Assembly (NCBI RefSeq): GCF_900232865.1
Contig: NZ_OCTS01000005.1
Span: forward strand, 62,001 to 126,000
Direction of reading: 5' to 3'
DNA length: 64,000 bases
From: Corynebacterium dentalis
GTDB lineage: Bacteria; Actinomycetota; Actinomycetes; Mycobacteriales; Mycobacteriaceae
The position numbers and the translations under genes are program-made. Positions within the stretch are counted from its first letter, which is position 1, and each line of letters starts with the position of its first letter. The notes below the pieces were generated by a model. That model worked only from the letters and a program-made list of their open reading frames with translations, was not told where the DNA came from and searched no databases. Positions 1 to 8,593 of the stretch are shown piece after piece.

Positions 1-37
1 TGGAAAATGCGGAACGGGAGGGGCAATATGGAGCATT

Positions 38-280
38 GTGAGTAACCCGAGCACGACAACAATTGAACGCCCCGAAGAGGTCACCGAAGACCAGCGGCAG
101 GACGATACGCCCAAGTTCTTCCACTACGTGAAGAAGAACCAGATCGTAGAGTCTGCCGTGGAAGGCAAGTTTGTGGTGGCGCTATGCGGTGAAACGTTCC
201 CCGTCACCAAGCAGGCCAAGCCAGGTTCCCCTGTGTGTCCTGACTGCGAGCAGATCTACCAAGGCCTGCGCAAGAAGTGA
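38..280 (+). CDS. DUF3039 family small protein (80 aa)
   Basis: Small actinobacterial family of unknown function; I recall the M. tuberculosis relative as Rv2708c. The sequence shows a polar acidic N-terminus of about 25 residues, then a compact domain with a conserved His-Tyr near residues 29-30, a single Cys near 50 (ALCGETF) and a CPDC pair near 68-71, which looks like a small metal-binding knuckle. The GTG start at 38 has GGAG 4 nt upstream; a CAATAT hexamer at 24-29 could alternatively serve a leaderless start. Its stop overlaps the GTG of the helicase gene by 4 nt (GTGA), so the two are probably translationally coupled. Family assignment is fairly sure; the metal binding and a partnership with the helicase are inference. 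Positions 1-37 upstream hold no gene that I can see. Confidence 0.82.
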   Translation: MSNPSTTTIERPEEVTEDQRQDDTPKFFHYVKKNQIVESAVEGKFVVALCGETFPVTKQAKPGSPVCPDCEQIYQGLRKK

Positions 281-1980
281 ACGGACTTCGCGCGTGGCAG
301 CGGGAAGCACTAGAGCAATACGTCGAGCGTTCTCCTAAGGACTATCTCGCTGTCGCTACCCCGGGAGCGGGCAAGACCACCTACGCACTGACGGTTGCCC
401 GGCTGTTATTGGACACTCGTGTGGTGCAGCGCGTGGTTATCGTCGTACCCACGGACCACCTGAAAACGCAGTGGGCACAGGCCGCGGCTGCTCGTGGCAT
501 TGCTATCGATGCCAGTTTCACTAACAGCTCCGCGGTCAATAGCTCCTATGACGGCGTGGCCGTGACGTACGCCCAGGTGGGGATGAAGCCCACCAAGCAC
601 TACCAAGTGGCAACCGCACAGAAGTCTCTGGTGATCTTGGATGAGATCCACCACGCCGGCGACGCGAAGAGCTGGGGCGATGGCGTGCGCTTGGCCTACG
701 CACACGCTGAGCGGAGGTTGGCTCTAACCGGTACTCCGTTTCGTTCCGACGATTCGCAGATCCCGTTTGTTCGCTATTTCGAAGTGCCTGGCACGGGCGG
801 CGCGCTGGAATCGGCAGCGGACTACACCTATGGATATTCCGAAGCGTTGCGCGACGGAGTAGTCCGTCCCGTGGTGTTCCTGGCGTATTCCGGGCAGGCA
901 CGCTGGCGCGATAGCGCCGGCGAAGAGTACGAGGCGCGCCTCGGCGAGGTCCTGACTCCGGAGCAGAATGCTCGCGCCTGGCGCACGGCTCTTGACCCCC
1001 GTGGCGACTGGATTCCCTCCGTATTGCAGGCCGCCCACACACGTCTATTGCAGCTGCGTGAGACCACCCCAGATGCCGGCGGGCTAGTCATCGCCACGGA
1101 TAAGCTATCCGCGCGCGCCTATGCCACCATTTTGAACCGCATCAGCTCCACACCAGTGACCGTGGTGCTCTCTGACGAAGCCGGAGCTTCGCAGCGCATC
1201 AAGGATTTCTCCGCCTCCTCAGACGAATGGATGGTGGCAGTGCGCATGGTCTCCGAGGGCGTGGACGTGCCCCGATTGGCCGTCGGCGTGTACGCCACCA
1301 GCGCCTCCACTCCGCTGTTCTTCGCGCAGGCTATCGGCCGTTTCGTGCGTTCTCGCCGGCCGGGAGAGTCCGCCAGCGTGTTCTTGCCAAGTGTTCCGGT
1401 ATTGCTGGATTTGGCGTCGAAAATTGAGAGACAGCGCAACCACGTGCTGGGGCAACCAGACCGACTAAAAGAAGGTTGGGACGATGAAGCCCTCGCGGAG
1501 GCGAACAAACAAAAAGACGAGCCGGGCGAAGAACGTACGTACGAATCGATCGGCGCGGACGCAGAACTGGAATCGCTCATCTACGACGGCTCCACCTACG
1601 GCACCCGGGTGGAGGGCTACGAGGAAGAGCAAGAGTACCTCGGGTTGCCGGGTCTGTTGGACGCGGAGCAGATGCGGACGTTGTTGCAGCGACGCCAAGC
1701 CGTGCAAATTGAAGCACGTGTCGAAGCGGAAAGAGAGAAGAAGGCCGCGGCGGCGCAAGAGGGCACGGAGCTGCACGCCGTACATGAGCGCATCGCCAGC
1801 GAGGAGTTGCCAGCGCTGCGCAAGGAGCTGAACGCGTTGGTGAACATGACCTCCGCGCGCACGGGACGACCACACGGGGCGATCCACAACGACGTACGGA
1901 AAAACTGTGGCGGGCCTCCCACGGCACTGTGCTCGGCGCAGCAGCTCAAGGACCGTATCGCGTACTTGCGTGAATGGTGA
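277..1980 (+). CDS. SF2 DEAD/DEAH-box helicase, DUF3039-linked (567 aa)
   Basis: ATP-dependent superfamily 2 helicase or translocase of unknown substrate. Visible motifs, in order: Walker A TPGAGKTT (residues 28-35), motif II DEIH (122-125), motif III TGTPFR (151-156), motif V VSEGVDVP (about 325-332) and motif VI QAIGRFVR (351-358). Residues 400-567 form a charged, partly coiled-coil tail rich in Glu, Lys and Arg. The GTG start sits inside the stop of the DUF3039 gene (4 nt overlap), and no separate ribosome-binding site is needed if translation is coupled. The architecture resembles type-III restriction or UvrB-like DEAD proteins, but no nuclease or methylase partner is present, so restriction is unlikely. 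Helicase fold is certain; the role is unknown, with DNA repair or RNA remodelling both possible. Confidence 0.85.
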   Translation: MNGLRAWQREALEQYVERSPKDYLAVATPGAGKTTYALTVARLLLDTRVVQRVVIVVPTDHLKTQWAQAAAARGIAIDASFTNSSAVNSSYDGVAVTYAQVGMKPTKHYQVATAQKSLVILDEIHHAGDAKSWGDGVRLAYAHAERRLALTGTPFRSDDSQIPFVRYFEVPGTGGALESAADYTYGYSEALRDGVVRPVVFLAYSGQARWRDSAGEEYEARLGEVLTPEQNARAWRTALDPRGDWIPSVLQAAHTRLLQLRETTPDAGGLVIATDKLSARAYATILNRISSTPVTVVLSDEAGASQRIKDFSASSDEWMVAVRMVSEGVDVPRLAVGVYATSASTPLFFAQAIGRFVRSRRPGESASVFLPSVPVLLDLASKIERQRNHVLGQPDRLKEGWDDEALAEANKQKDEPGEERTYESIGADAELESLIYDGSTYGTRVEGYEEEQEYLGLPGLLDAEQMRTLLQRRQAVQIEARVEAEREKKAAAAQEGTELHAVHERIASEELPALRKELNALVNMTSARTGRPHGAIHNDVRKNCGGPPTALCSAQQLKDRIAYLREW

Positions 1981-1997
1981 ATGGGCGCTGAACCTGC

Positions 1998-2003
1998 GAT
2001 AAT
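1998..2003 (+). promoter_or_regulatory. Candidate -10 (GATAAT), leaderless promoter of the DUF4190 gene
   Basis: GATAAT matches the -10 consensus at five of six positions and ends exactly 8 nt before the ATG at 2012. No Shine-Dalgarno sequence lies between, which fits a leaderless transcript. No clear -35 element is visible. Confidence 0.45.
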
Positions 2004-2011
2004 TTCCCACT

Positions 2012-2389
2012 ATGGCTAGAAATAGGGATTATTCAGATCTGGACAGCGCACCCCGAAAGGTGACGACGCAAGACGTCGTCGTGGGGCCGCGGCCAATATC
2101 CAAACTGTCGTTGGCAGCGCTGCTCATTGGCATTCTCACCATTCCCGCGGCAATCCTCCCCATTTTTGGAATCCCCGTGGCGATGGTCGGCATCGTCGTG
2201 GGCATCGTCGCCGTGATCCGTGCCTACCGCAACCAGACACAGCGCTCTTACGCGATCGCTGGACTGTTGCTGGCAATTCTGGCGATGGGCCTGGCAATCT
2301 TCTTCACCACGGTCAGCTTCCAAGCTCTGGAAGGCTGCGAGGATCTGCGGGGCGAAGAGTTCACGCAGTGCGTGCGCGATAACCAGTAA
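2012..2389 (+). CDS. DUF4190-like small membrane protein (125 aa)
   Basis: Predicted inner-membrane protein of unknown function. A polar N-terminus of about 30 residues is followed by a long hydrophobic stretch at 33-70 (probably two helices around the GIPVAMVGI turn), a short basic loop RAYRNQTQR, and a further helix at 80-102. The C-terminus carries two Cys residues (109 and 120) in a charged segment that would lie outside the membrane and could form a disulfide. The pattern of paired glycine-rich helices resembles DUF4190 proteins. The gene stands alone between the helicase gene and the convergent sigA gene and appears to have its own leaderless promoter. Confidence 0.65.
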   Translation: MARNRDYSDLDSAPRKVTTQDVVVGPRPISKLSLAALLIGILTIPAAILPIFGIPVAMVGIVVGIVAVIRAYRNQTQRSYAIAGLLLAILAMGLAIFFTTVSFQALEGCEDLRGEEFTQCVRDNQ

Positions 2390-2407
2390 CTAGCTTGTCG
2401 AGCTAGT
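2389..2407. terminator. Short hairpin between convergent genes
   Basis: ACTAGCT (2389-2395), a 5-nt loop and AGCTAGT (2401-2407) form a perfect 7-bp stem between the DUF4190 gene and sigA, overlapping the last codons of both. There is no T-tract on either side, so it is at best a weak bidirectional terminator. Confidence 0.35.
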
Positions 2408-4037
2408 CCAGGTAGTCGCGCAGCACCTGAGAGCGGGATGGGTGGCGCAGCTTGGACATCGTCTTCGATTCGATCTGGCGGATGCGCTCGCGCGTGACTC
2501 CGTAGACCTGACCGATTTCGTCTAAAGTGCGCGGCATGCCGTCGGTGAGGCCGAAGCGCAGCTTGACCACGCCGGCTTCGCGCTCGGACAAGGTGTGCAG
2601 CACGTCCTGCAGCTGGTCCTGCAGCAGGGTGAAGGACACAGCATCCACGGCCACGACAGCCTCGGAATCCTCGATGAAGTCTCCCAGCTGGGAGTCGCCT
2701 TCATCGCCGATGGTCTGGTCCAAGGAGATCGGTTCACGTGCGTACTGCTGGATCTCCAGAACCTTATCCACGGAGATGTCCATCTCCTTGGCTAGCTCCT
2801 CTGGGGTTGGTTCGCGACCCAGATCCTGCAGCAATTCGCGCTGAATGCGACCCAGCTTGTTGATGACCTCCACCATGTGTACGGGAATGCGGATGGTGCG
2901 GGCTTGGTCAGCCATGGCGCGGGTGATGGCCTGGCGGATCCACCACGTTGCGTAGGTGGAGAACTTGTAGCCCTTGACGTAATCGAACTTCTCCACGGCG
3001 CGAATCAAGCCGAGGTTGCCTTCCTGGATCAAGTCCAAGAACGCCATACCGCGTCCGGTGTAGCGCTTAGCCAGGGAGACAACGAGGCGCAGGTTGGCCT
3101 CCAACAGGTGGTTCTTGGCCTTGCGGCCGTCGCGCTCGATCTCGCGGAGATCGCGGCGGTTCATAGGGGAGAGCTTCTCGCCGGATTCCTTGATCTCCTG
3201 CAAACGATAAGCGGAGTACAGACCTGCCTCGATGCGCTTGGCCAAGGAAACTTCTTGCTCTGCGTTCAGCAGCGCGACCTTACCGATCTGCTTGAGGTAG
3301 GCACGCACGGAGTCTGCAGAGGCGGTGAGCTCCGCGTCCTTGCGAGCCTGGCGCAGGGCGGCGGACTCGTCCTCGTCCCAGACGAAGTTTCCAACTTCTT
3401 CCTCGTCCTTATCGTCCGTGGCTGCTTCGGCGGTCTCTTCTTCAGCGTCGTCTTCGAGGTCGTCGCCCAGACCGTCATCTTCCAAGTCTTCGTCTTCGAG
3501 GTCGTCGTCGATCTCCTCTACGAAGTCGGAATCGATTTCCGCCTCCGGCTCGGCAAGGCCGTCCTTGTTAGGAGTTTCGACGATCGGCTCTGCAGCTGTA
3601 TCCACCACTGCCTCTGCAGCGGTGGTGTCTGCCTCAGGTGCCGTATCTTCGGCTGCCGTTGCCTTCTTCGTGGCAGCCTTGCGCGTGGTCTTTTTCGCAG
3701 CCGTCTTCTTCGCGGCCGTCTTTTTTGCCGCAGCTTTCTTTGCTGCGGTCTTTTTCGCAGCCGTCTTCTTCGCGGTGGCCTTCTTCGCAGCAGTCTTTTT
3801 CGTCGACGCGGTGGTGGCGGTTGAACCTTCGGTGGCGGGCGAGGTGGAGGCCTCGGACTCCGTCGTTGCGGGCGTTTCCTTAGTGGAAGCAGCCTTGCTC
3901 GTTGCGGTGACTTTGCGTGGCGTGGATGCCTTCTTGGTCACTTTACGAGCAGTCTTCTTGGCCGTCTTTTTGGCGACCTTGCGCACAGCTGCATTCTCGT
4001 TGGTTTCACCGCTGGTGGTCGAGTCGTTCGCTGCCAC
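2403..4037 (-). CDS. sigA: Principal RNA polymerase sigma factor (544 aa)
   Basis: Primary sigma-70 factor directing RNA polymerase to housekeeping promoters. Regions visible in order: a Thr/Ser/Ala N-terminus; a basic, histone-H1-like block of KKTAA repeats (about 80-125); a highly acidic block (about 165-215); then the conserved core from [17 protein letters not shown] onward, with region 1.2 ([13 protein letters not shown]), region 2 ([31 protein letters not shown]), region 3 and region 4 ending [14 protein letters not shown]. The core is essentially the mycobacterial SigA sequence as I remember it. Transcription probably begins about 190 nt upstream at the TATAAT box, leaving a long untranslated leader. 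Convergent with the DUF4190 gene and separated from it by a small hairpin. Function is certain; the role of the charged N-terminal blocks is not. Confidence 0.97.
   Translation of the reverse strand: MAANDSTTSGETNENAAVRKVAKKTAKKTARKVTKKASTPRKVTATSKAASTKETPATTESEASTSPATEGSTATTASTKKTAAKKATAKKTAAKKTAAKKAAAKKTAAKKTAAKKTTRKAATKKATAAEDTAPEADTTAAEAVVDTAAEPIVETPNKDGLAEPEAEIDSDFVEEIDDDLEDEDLEDDGLGDDLEDDAEEETAEAATDDKDEEEVGNFVWDEDESAALRQARKDAELTASADSVRAYLKQIGKVALLNAEQEVSLAKRIEAGLYSAYRLQEIKESGEKLSPMNRRDLREIERDGRKAKNHLLEANLRLVVSLAKRYTGRGMAFLDLIQEGNLGLIRAVEKFDYVKGYKFSTYATWWIRQAITRAMADQARTIRIPVHMVEVINKLGRIQRELLQDLGREPTPEELAKEMDISVDKVLEIQQYAREPISLDQTIGDEGDSQLGDFIEDSEAVVAVDAVSFTLLQDQLQDVLHTLSEREAGVVKLRFGLTDGMPRTLDEIGQVYGVTRERIRQIESKTMSKLRHPSRSQVLRDYLD
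3693..3800 (-). repeat. In-frame KKTAA minisatellite in sigA
   Basis: Residues 80-115 of SigA are seven tandem pentapeptides of the form [15 protein letters not shown], written as nearly repeated 15-bp units at DNA level. The array is in frame, so gain or loss of units would change length without breaking the gene. Confidence 0.8.
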
Positions 4038-4236
4038 AGAAGCCCTTTCACTCGTTTTTCGCGTCTCTTGCTTTCATCGCCACACTCGCTATGGTGTGGC
4101 CAGCAAGATCAGCCTGTCATTCGCGGTACGCGCTGGTTGTTCTAGCGGTAACCTCTTAGAACTCAACCCCCGAGCGCCCTATCTGTTGACAAGGGTTCGG
4201 ACGTTGGAACGGTCTTAGCCGCGCGATCAACCGCCC

Positions 4237-4242
4237 ATTATA
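4237..4242 (-). promoter_or_regulatory. sigA -10 box (TATAAT) in a 294-bp intergenic region
   Basis: Read on the minus strand, this is a perfect TATAAT preceded by GGTTATTTGGT. It lies 200 nt upstream of the sigA ATG. The whole gap 4038-4331 between sigA and ppgK holds no coding sequence that I can support; it contains this box, the sigA leader, and the 3' flank of ppgK. No convincing -35 element is visible. Confidence 0.55.
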
Positions 4243-4331
4243 ACCAAATAACCGGCGGAGAGTCGTAAAGGCACTCCGCGCGCGTAGTCCGCGTGTTACC
4301 CCTGCTCTTGGGAAGCGATTCAGTAAGGCTT

Positions 4332-5153
4332 TTAGGGCATGGTGTTTTCTATAACTGCCAAAGCGGCTCCCACTATTCCCGCCTCATTGCGGAGCTGGGC
4401 CGGAACCACGTCTTGTTCCACTGTCAGCAGTGGCACCCACGCGTCTGCGTCGCGCGAAATCCCGCCACCGACAATGAACGTCTGTGGATTAAACAGGTCT
4501 GAGTACGCGTGCATCACTTCGTCCACGCGCGCAGCCCATTGTGCGTAGCTGAGCTGCTCGGCCTCCTTGACTTTGGAACTGGCGTAGCGCTCTGCCGTGG
4601 TGGTCTTGAAGGGCAGGTGACCCAATTCAGTGTTGGGGTAGAGCTCGCCATCGATGAGCAGTGCAGAGCCGATGCCCGTGCCGAATGTGAGCATCATCGC
4701 AGCTCCCGTCCGTGCAGTGGGGTCTCCGTAGCGAACCTCGGCGAGGCCGGCGGCATCGGCATCGTTGAGCACGGCGATGTCTCGTGAGCCGAGATGTCGG
4801 CGGAATAATTCTTGGACTTCTGTGCCGATCCACGCGGGATCAATGTTGGCTGCACTCAACGCGATTTGATTGCGCACCACGGATGGAACGGTAATGCCAA
4901 CCGGACCGTCCCATCCTGCGTCTTCTACGAGTTTCCGCACTACCTCTGCCACGGCGTCCGGTGTGGATGGGCGAGGCGTGGCGATCTTCTTGCGCTCCGT
5001 GACCTGTTGTCCGGTGGTGACATCGACTACAGCCCCCTTGACCCCGGAGCCACCAATGTCCACACCGAAGGCCAGCATGCTGTGCTTTCCTACAGGGTGT
5101 TCGGGTGCGTGGGTTTCTGCGGTCTGCGTTCCAGTTTCCGGGTTCTGGTTCAT
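4332..5153 (-). CDS. ppgK: Polyphosphate glucokinase (273 aa)
   Basis: ROK-family sugar kinase that phosphorylates glucose using polyphosphate or ATP, in the cytoplasm. The phosphate-binding motif [11 protein letters not shown] lies at residues 30-40 after a polar N-terminal extension; [10 protein letters not shown] (about 145-154) carries the catalytic Asp, followed by FGTGIGSAL and the NTELGHLPF segment typical of actinobacterial PpgK. It is transcribed in the same direction as sigA, with 294 bp between them, as in mycobacteria. The ATG at 5153 is preceded by TAGCAT ending 8 nt upstream and lacks a ribosome-binding site, so a leaderless transcript is likely. Identification is strong from motifs and from the sigA neighbourhood. 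Confidence 0.93.
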   Translation of the reverse strand: MNQNPETGTQTAETHAPEHPVGKHSMLAFGVDIGGSGVKGAVVDVTTGQQVTERKKIATPRPSTPDAVAEVVRKLVEDAGWDGPVGITVPSVVRNQIALSAANIDPAWIGTEVQELFRRHLGSRDIAVLNDADAAGLAEVRYGDPTARTGAAMMLTFGTGIGSALLIDGELYPNTELGHLPFKTTTAERYASSKVKEAEQLSYAQWAARVDEVMHAYSDLFNPQTFIVGGGISRDADAWVPLLTVEQDVVPAQLRNEAGIVGAALAVIENTMP

Positions 5154-5161
5154 ACTTCGAG

Positions 5162-5167
5162 ATGCTA
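5162..5167 (-). promoter_or_regulatory. Candidate -10 (TAGCAT), leaderless promoter of ppgK
   Basis: TAGCAT on the minus strand fits TANNNT and is separated from the ppgK ATG by exactly 8 nt without a Shine-Dalgarno sequence. Confidence 0.45.
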
Positions 5168-5272
5168 CAAGAACCGCCGGGCGTGCACTCTGCTACGCAT
5201 TCCTAGCGGGAGATGGGATTGGGCACGTTGTATGCATCACCTCTCCGCGCTGTCTGTATGCACAATGGAAGC

Positions 5273-6286
5273 ATGACTTCTACTTCCGTAACTCCAGAAT
5301 CAATCCCATTGTTCCACCGCACCCAGATTCTGGATGTCGCCTCTACTGAGGACGTGCCAACAGGTTTTACGGCCTGGAGCGAGGCAGCGGGTGGGCTTTC
5401 CGCGGAGGATCTACGAGACATTGCAGTGCAGGTAGCGATCAGCGCTGCCGGATTGGTGAGAAGCAAGCGAGAACAGTCGCGGGACGATGCCGGGCATGTT
5501 GCCGCCTATGGCCTGAAGAGCTCCGTGGTGGATCCGGTCACGGAGGTGGATCAGGCCTCCGAGGAGTTGATTCGTGGCGAGCTTGCGAAGTCCGTTCCCG
5601 GTTCTCGTGTGTTGGGCGAAGAGGGTGGCACGGCAGGTACGGACGAGGAATCCGCGGCCTCCGAACTGCTGTGGGTTGTCGATCCCATCGATGGCACCGT
5701 CAATTTCATCTACGGCCTGCCCGCGTATTCGGTCTCGATCGCAGCCACTATCGATGGCGTCCCAGTCGCAGCCGCAGTAGCCGATGTTGCAGGTGAGGTG
5801 GTTTATTCTGCGTCTAGCGGTGGGTCTTCTATGGAGCATTCTTTTTCCGACGCCAACTCCGGCCGAACCGGCAAGATACTGAGTGTCCACACCGAGCAAA
5901 GCCAGCTGAGTCTGGAGACCACATTGGTGGCCACCGGGTTCTCATATCTTTCGGAGCGCCGTAAGGCCCAAGCTCAGCTGTTGGTTGAGCTGCTTCCGAA
6001 GGTGCGGGATATTCGTCGCATTGGCTCAGCGGCGCTGGATTTGTGCCATGTGGCTGCGGGGCGAGTGGATGCGTATTACGAACACGGGCTGGGACCGTGG
6101 GATCATGCAGCGGGCGCGCTGATTGCGGCGCGTGCGGGGGCAATTGTGCGGATGCCACTTTTAGATGTGGTTTCAAACGATGGTCTGCAGGTCAGTGCAG
6201 GAAATCCTCAAGTGTTCCGAGCCTTCGAAGAAGCGGTGGTAACGGGCGCAGCGGGGGGAGTGTTGGCGCCCGTAGCAACCCCTTAG
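5273..6286 (+). CDS. suhB: Inositol monophosphatase family protein (337 aa)
   Basis: Mg2+-dependent phosphatase of the SuhB/IMPase superfamily, probably acting on inositol-1-phosphate or a related sugar phosphate, which would feed phosphatidylinositol and mannolipid synthesis. Family motifs are the metal-binding GEEGG segment, [14 protein letters not shown], and the C-terminal [15 protein letters not shown]. The reading frame extends upstream to 5213, but I chose ATG 5273, which has GGAAG immediately before it; ATG 5258 is an alternative. Divergent from ppgK, matching the order sigA-ppgK-suhB in mycobacteria. The exact substrate cannot be told from sequence. Confidence 0.88.
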   Translation: MTSTSVTPESIPLFHRTQILDVASTEDVPTGFTAWSEAAGGLSAEDLRDIAVQVAISAAGLVRSKREQSRDDAGHVAAYGLKSSVVDPVTEVDQASEELIRGELAKSVPGSRVLGEEGGTAGTDEESAASELLWVVDPIDGTVNFIYGLPAYSVSIAATIDGVPVAAAVADVAGEVVYSASSGGSSMEHSFSDANSGRTGKILSVHTEQSQLSLETTLVATGFSYLSERRKAQAQLLVELLPKVRDIRRIGSAALDLCHVAAGRVDAYYEHGLGPWDHAAGALIAARAGAIVRMPLLDVVSNDGLQVSAGNPQVFRAFEEAVVTGAAGGVLAPVATP

Positions 6287-6364
6287 GTTTGTCGAAGATG
6301 ACATTCAGCCACGCACTGGTTTAGTATCCGCCACGACGCACCTGATTTTCCTTAGGAGGAAAGC

Positions 6365-6661
6365 GTGGCTACTGACTACGACGCACCCCGTCGTCGCGCT
6401 GAAGACGATATCGAGACCGACTCTCTCGAAGGCCTCAAGGCCGCTGAAAAGGCCGAGACCGTAGTGGACGATACTGACGATGGCGAGATCATTGAACCAT
6501 TCGACGTTCCCATGGCAGATCTATCGGGAGAAGAACTTTCCGGAACCGTGACCCCGAAGCAGAGTGACGAGTTCACGTGCGGAGAGTGTTTCTTGGTACA
6601 GCACCGCTCTCGCATTGCAGAAGAGCGAGACGGCAGTTACATCTGCGTGGACTGCGCCTAG
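6365..6661 (+). CDS. DUF4193 family protein (98 aa)
   Basis: Small conserved actinobacterial protein of unknown function. It begins MATDYDAPRR, has an acidic middle and ends in a compact domain with two Cys pairs, CGEC (about residue 76) and CVDC at the extreme C-terminus, which together form a probable zinc ribbon. The GTG start at 6365 has a very strong ribosome-binding site, AGGAGG, 7 nt upstream, and a TAGTAT hexamer at 6322-6327 could be its -10 box. The strong translation signal suggests an abundant protein. The family call is sure; no activity is known to me. Confidence 0.88.
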   Translation: MATDYDAPRRRAEDDIETDSLEGLKAAEKAETVVDDTDDGEIIEPFDVPMADLSGEELSGTVTPKQSDEFTCGECFLVQHRSRIAEERDGSYICVDCA

Positions 6662-6674
6662 CAACCCTCTAGGC
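6656..6674. terminator. Short hairpin after the DUF4193 gene
   Basis: GCCTAG (6656-6661) and CTAGGC (6669-6674) form a 6-bp stem with a 7-nt loop spanning the stop codon. No T-tract follows, so termination here is uncertain. It sits between convergent genes. Confidence 0.3.
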
Positions 6675-6706
6675 AGCCGCATCGTAAACGCGGTGGGAAG
6701 CCCGGC

Positions 6707-7204
6707 CTAGTAGATGGGGCGGCCAAGGGCTTCCAGCAGTTCTTGAGGTTCCTTACTGCTGATAAGCCAGTAGGGGGTGGGATCATCCGGATCTTCGAGA
6801 ACGAGCATGGCCATGGTAGGAATCCATGACTTATTCAACACATAGGCAGCTGGGTCTAACTGTCGACCCATAGCCGCCTGTTTCGCGGTGGGGGGAATCA
6901 CCAACGTGCGGCTGACCACATCTGCGGGCAGCTTCGCCGCACCTGCATAGAGCCACACCTCTCCGGAGGGCTCACGTGTTACCACGATCTTCGTGGAAGA
7001 TAGGGAAATCATTGACCAAATGACAGCTGCGGAGACAATTACTCCGGCGGCGATGCCCCAGTACCACTCGCGCTGCATCTGCGCCTGCCAAGACAAAAGT
7101 CCCACCATGAGCGCGCCGAGCAGCCACCATGACAGCGGGACGCGCTGAGATTCCGAGTACAGAATTTCAGACTGCTGTGCCCGTTGCGGCTCAGTCTTTG
7201 GCAC
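6707..7204 (-). CDS. DUF3093 family membrane protein (165 aa)
   Basis: Conserved actinobacterial membrane protein of unknown function. Two transmembrane helices near residues 25-43 and 49-68 (the second containing WGIAAGVIVSAAVIW) precede a soluble domain of about 95 residues with the conserved stretch LDPAAYVLNKSWIP and a C-terminal ISSKEPQELLEAL, reminiscent of a pleckstrin-like membrane-associated domain. The GTG start has AAGGAG 5 nt upstream. It is divergent from dut across a 157-bp spacer, as its mycobacterial relative is from the dut gene there. Family call is good, role unknown. Confidence 0.85.
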   Translation of the reverse strand: MPKTEPQRAQQSEILYSESQRVPLSWWLLGALMVGLLSWQAQMQREWYWGIAAGVIVSAAVIWSMISLSSTKIVVTREPSGEVWLYAGAAKLPADVVSRTLVIPPTAKQAAMGRQLDPAAYVLNKSWIPTMAMLVLEDPDDPTPYWLISSKEPQELLEALGRPIY

Positions 7205-7347
7205 GGGTGCTCCTTGAGAAGATTGTGAAACTAAAAACGTGGCTACCAGCAGGGTTAATCGAGAAACCTTGAGGGCAGTCCAATGAAAACTATTTCTAGT
7301 CTAGCCAACTACCCCTGCTGAAAAGCCAACTGCCTGCCAGCGGCTTG

Positions 7348-7353
7348 TAAAGT
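7348..7353 (+). promoter_or_regulatory. Candidate -10 (TAAAGT), leaderless promoter of dut
   Basis: TAAAGT matches TANNNT and ends 8 nt before the dut ATG. The intervening bases contain no good Shine-Dalgarno sequence. Confidence 0.45.
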
Positions 7354-7361
7354 AGGGCACC

Positions 7362-7820
7362 ATGGAACAGCGTCATCCCGCACCTCTCAAACTTGTTCGC
7401 TTGGATAAGTCATTACCGCTTCCCACTCGAGCCCACCCCACTGATGCGGGCATCGACCTCTATGCGGCAACTGATTGCACTATCGAACCTGGAGCTCGCC
7501 AACTGGTGGGCACCGGAATCGCTATTGGCCTTAACCCGGGCACAGTGGGGCTAATCCACCCGCGGAGCGGAATGGCACTCAAGCACGGCCTGTCCATCGT
7601 CAACGCCCCGGGAACTATCGACGAGGACTACCGTGGCGAGGTCAAGGTGTGCTTGATCAACTTGGACCCTGAACAGGACATCGTCATCAGCCGCGGAGAT
7701 CGCATCGCGCAGCTGGTGCTGCAAGAGGTTCTGCTGAGCCCAGTTGAGGAAGTCGAGAGCGTGGACAAGCTCGGCCACACACAGCGCGGAGTTGGAGGAT
7801 ACGGCTCAACCGGCCAGTAG
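7362..7820 (+). CDS. dut: dUTP diphosphatase (152 aa)
   Basis: Homotrimeric dUTPase that hydrolyses dUTP to dUMP and pyrophosphate, keeping uracil out of DNA and supplying dUMP. All five family motifs are visible: DAGIDLYA (motif 1), [11 protein letters not shown] (2), [14 protein letters not shown] (3), [10 protein letters not shown] (4) and the C-terminal [10 protein letters not shown] (5), which closes over the active site. Length is normal for a bacterial trimeric enzyme. The following DUF3710 gene is co-directional and starts about 80 nt after the stop, so dut probably leads an operon with DUF3710, DUF3159 and the RNA methyltransferase gene. Confidence 0.97.
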   Translation: MEQRHPAPLKLVRLDKSLPLPTRAHPTDAGIDLYAATDCTIEPGARQLVGTGIAIGLNPGTVGLIHPRSGMALKHGLSIVNAPGTIDEDYRGEVKVCLINLDPEQDIVISRGDRIAQLVLQEVLLSPVEEVESVDKLGHTQRGVGGYGSTGQ

Positions 7821-7900
7821 TGGCAAACGCGTATAGAGCGACTGCGGACGCTCGCGGCGTCGAGAAAAATAACGAACAACACACCAAGGAACCAGAAACA

Positions 7901-8578
7901 ATGGCACTTTTCGGCAACAACGACCAACCCAATGAAGAATCCACCACAGCCACCCCAGATTTCGGCCCTTATGACGCGGATACGGTGAATTTCTCGGACC
8001 TCGATTTCTCGGACTTCGCCAAGGGAGGCTTGGATTTGGGATCGATGATGATTCCCGTGCCTCACGAGGGTGAAGTGCAGGTGGAAATGGGAGCCAACGG
8101 CCCGCAGATGGTGCACGTACTCACACCAGCTGGCCGCCTGACTCCCGTGGCATTTGCCGCACCGAAACAGGGCAGCCTGTGGGAAGAAAGCCTGCCCGAG
8201 GTCGTGCAAGGCATGACCAACGACGGTCTCACCGTCTCCCAGGTAGAGGGGCCATGGGGCGAGGAAATCGTGGCCACTGCTGGCGATGGAACCATGCGCG
8301 TCATCGGCGCCACGGGTGACCGATGGATGCTGCGGATGACCGCCGCTGGCCCCACGGACAAGGCCGAGGAATTGGCACGTTTTGCGCGGGAAGTGATGGC
8401 GCGGGCATTTGTGCGTCGTGGAAACGATCCCATTCCCGCAGGCAACGTGCTTCCCGTAACAATCCCGCAAGCGATGGCCGAGGAGCTGCAGAAGCAAATC
8501 CAGGAACACAACCTCGCTCAGGCCCGCAATGCAGCACAGAACCCGGATGCCACCCAGAACCCAGACGCTGGCGAGTAG
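7901..8578 (+). CDS. DUF3710 family protein (225 aa)
   Basis: Conserved actinobacterial protein of unknown function found beside dut. The first 25 residues are polar, followed by an acidic stretch (DADTVNFSDLDFSDF) and a mixed alpha/beta domain with repeated acidic segments; the last 25 residues are Asn/Gln/Ala-rich and look disordered. No signal peptide or membrane helix. The frame is open back to 7820, but the ATG at 7901 has AAGGA 10 nt upstream and gives the MALFG start usual in this family, so I prefer it. Cotranscription with dut and the DUF3159 gene is likely from the spacing. Confidence 0.83.
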   Translation: MALFGNNDQPNEESTTATPDFGPYDADTVNFSDLDFSDFAKGGLDLGSMMIPVPHEGEVQVEMGANGPQMVHVLTPAGRLTPVAFAAPKQGSLWEESLPEVVQGMTNDGLTVSQVEGPWGEEIVATAGDGTMRVIGATGDRWMLRMTAAGPTDKAEELARFAREVMARAFVRRGNDPIPAGNVLPVTIPQAMAEELQKQIQEHNLAQARNAAQNPDATQNPDAGE

Positions 8579-8593
8579 AAGTACAGAGGACTC

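Noticed and set aside
3693..3800. Possible CRISPR-like array in the sigA repeats
   Set aside because: The 15-bp units are contiguous, in frame and without spacers, so this is a coding minisatellite.
2877..4218. Long open frames on the plus strand opposite sigA
   Set aside because: They mirror the Lys/Ala-rich and conserved sigA codons, are low complexity (Ser/Phe/Arg), lack start signals and match no family.
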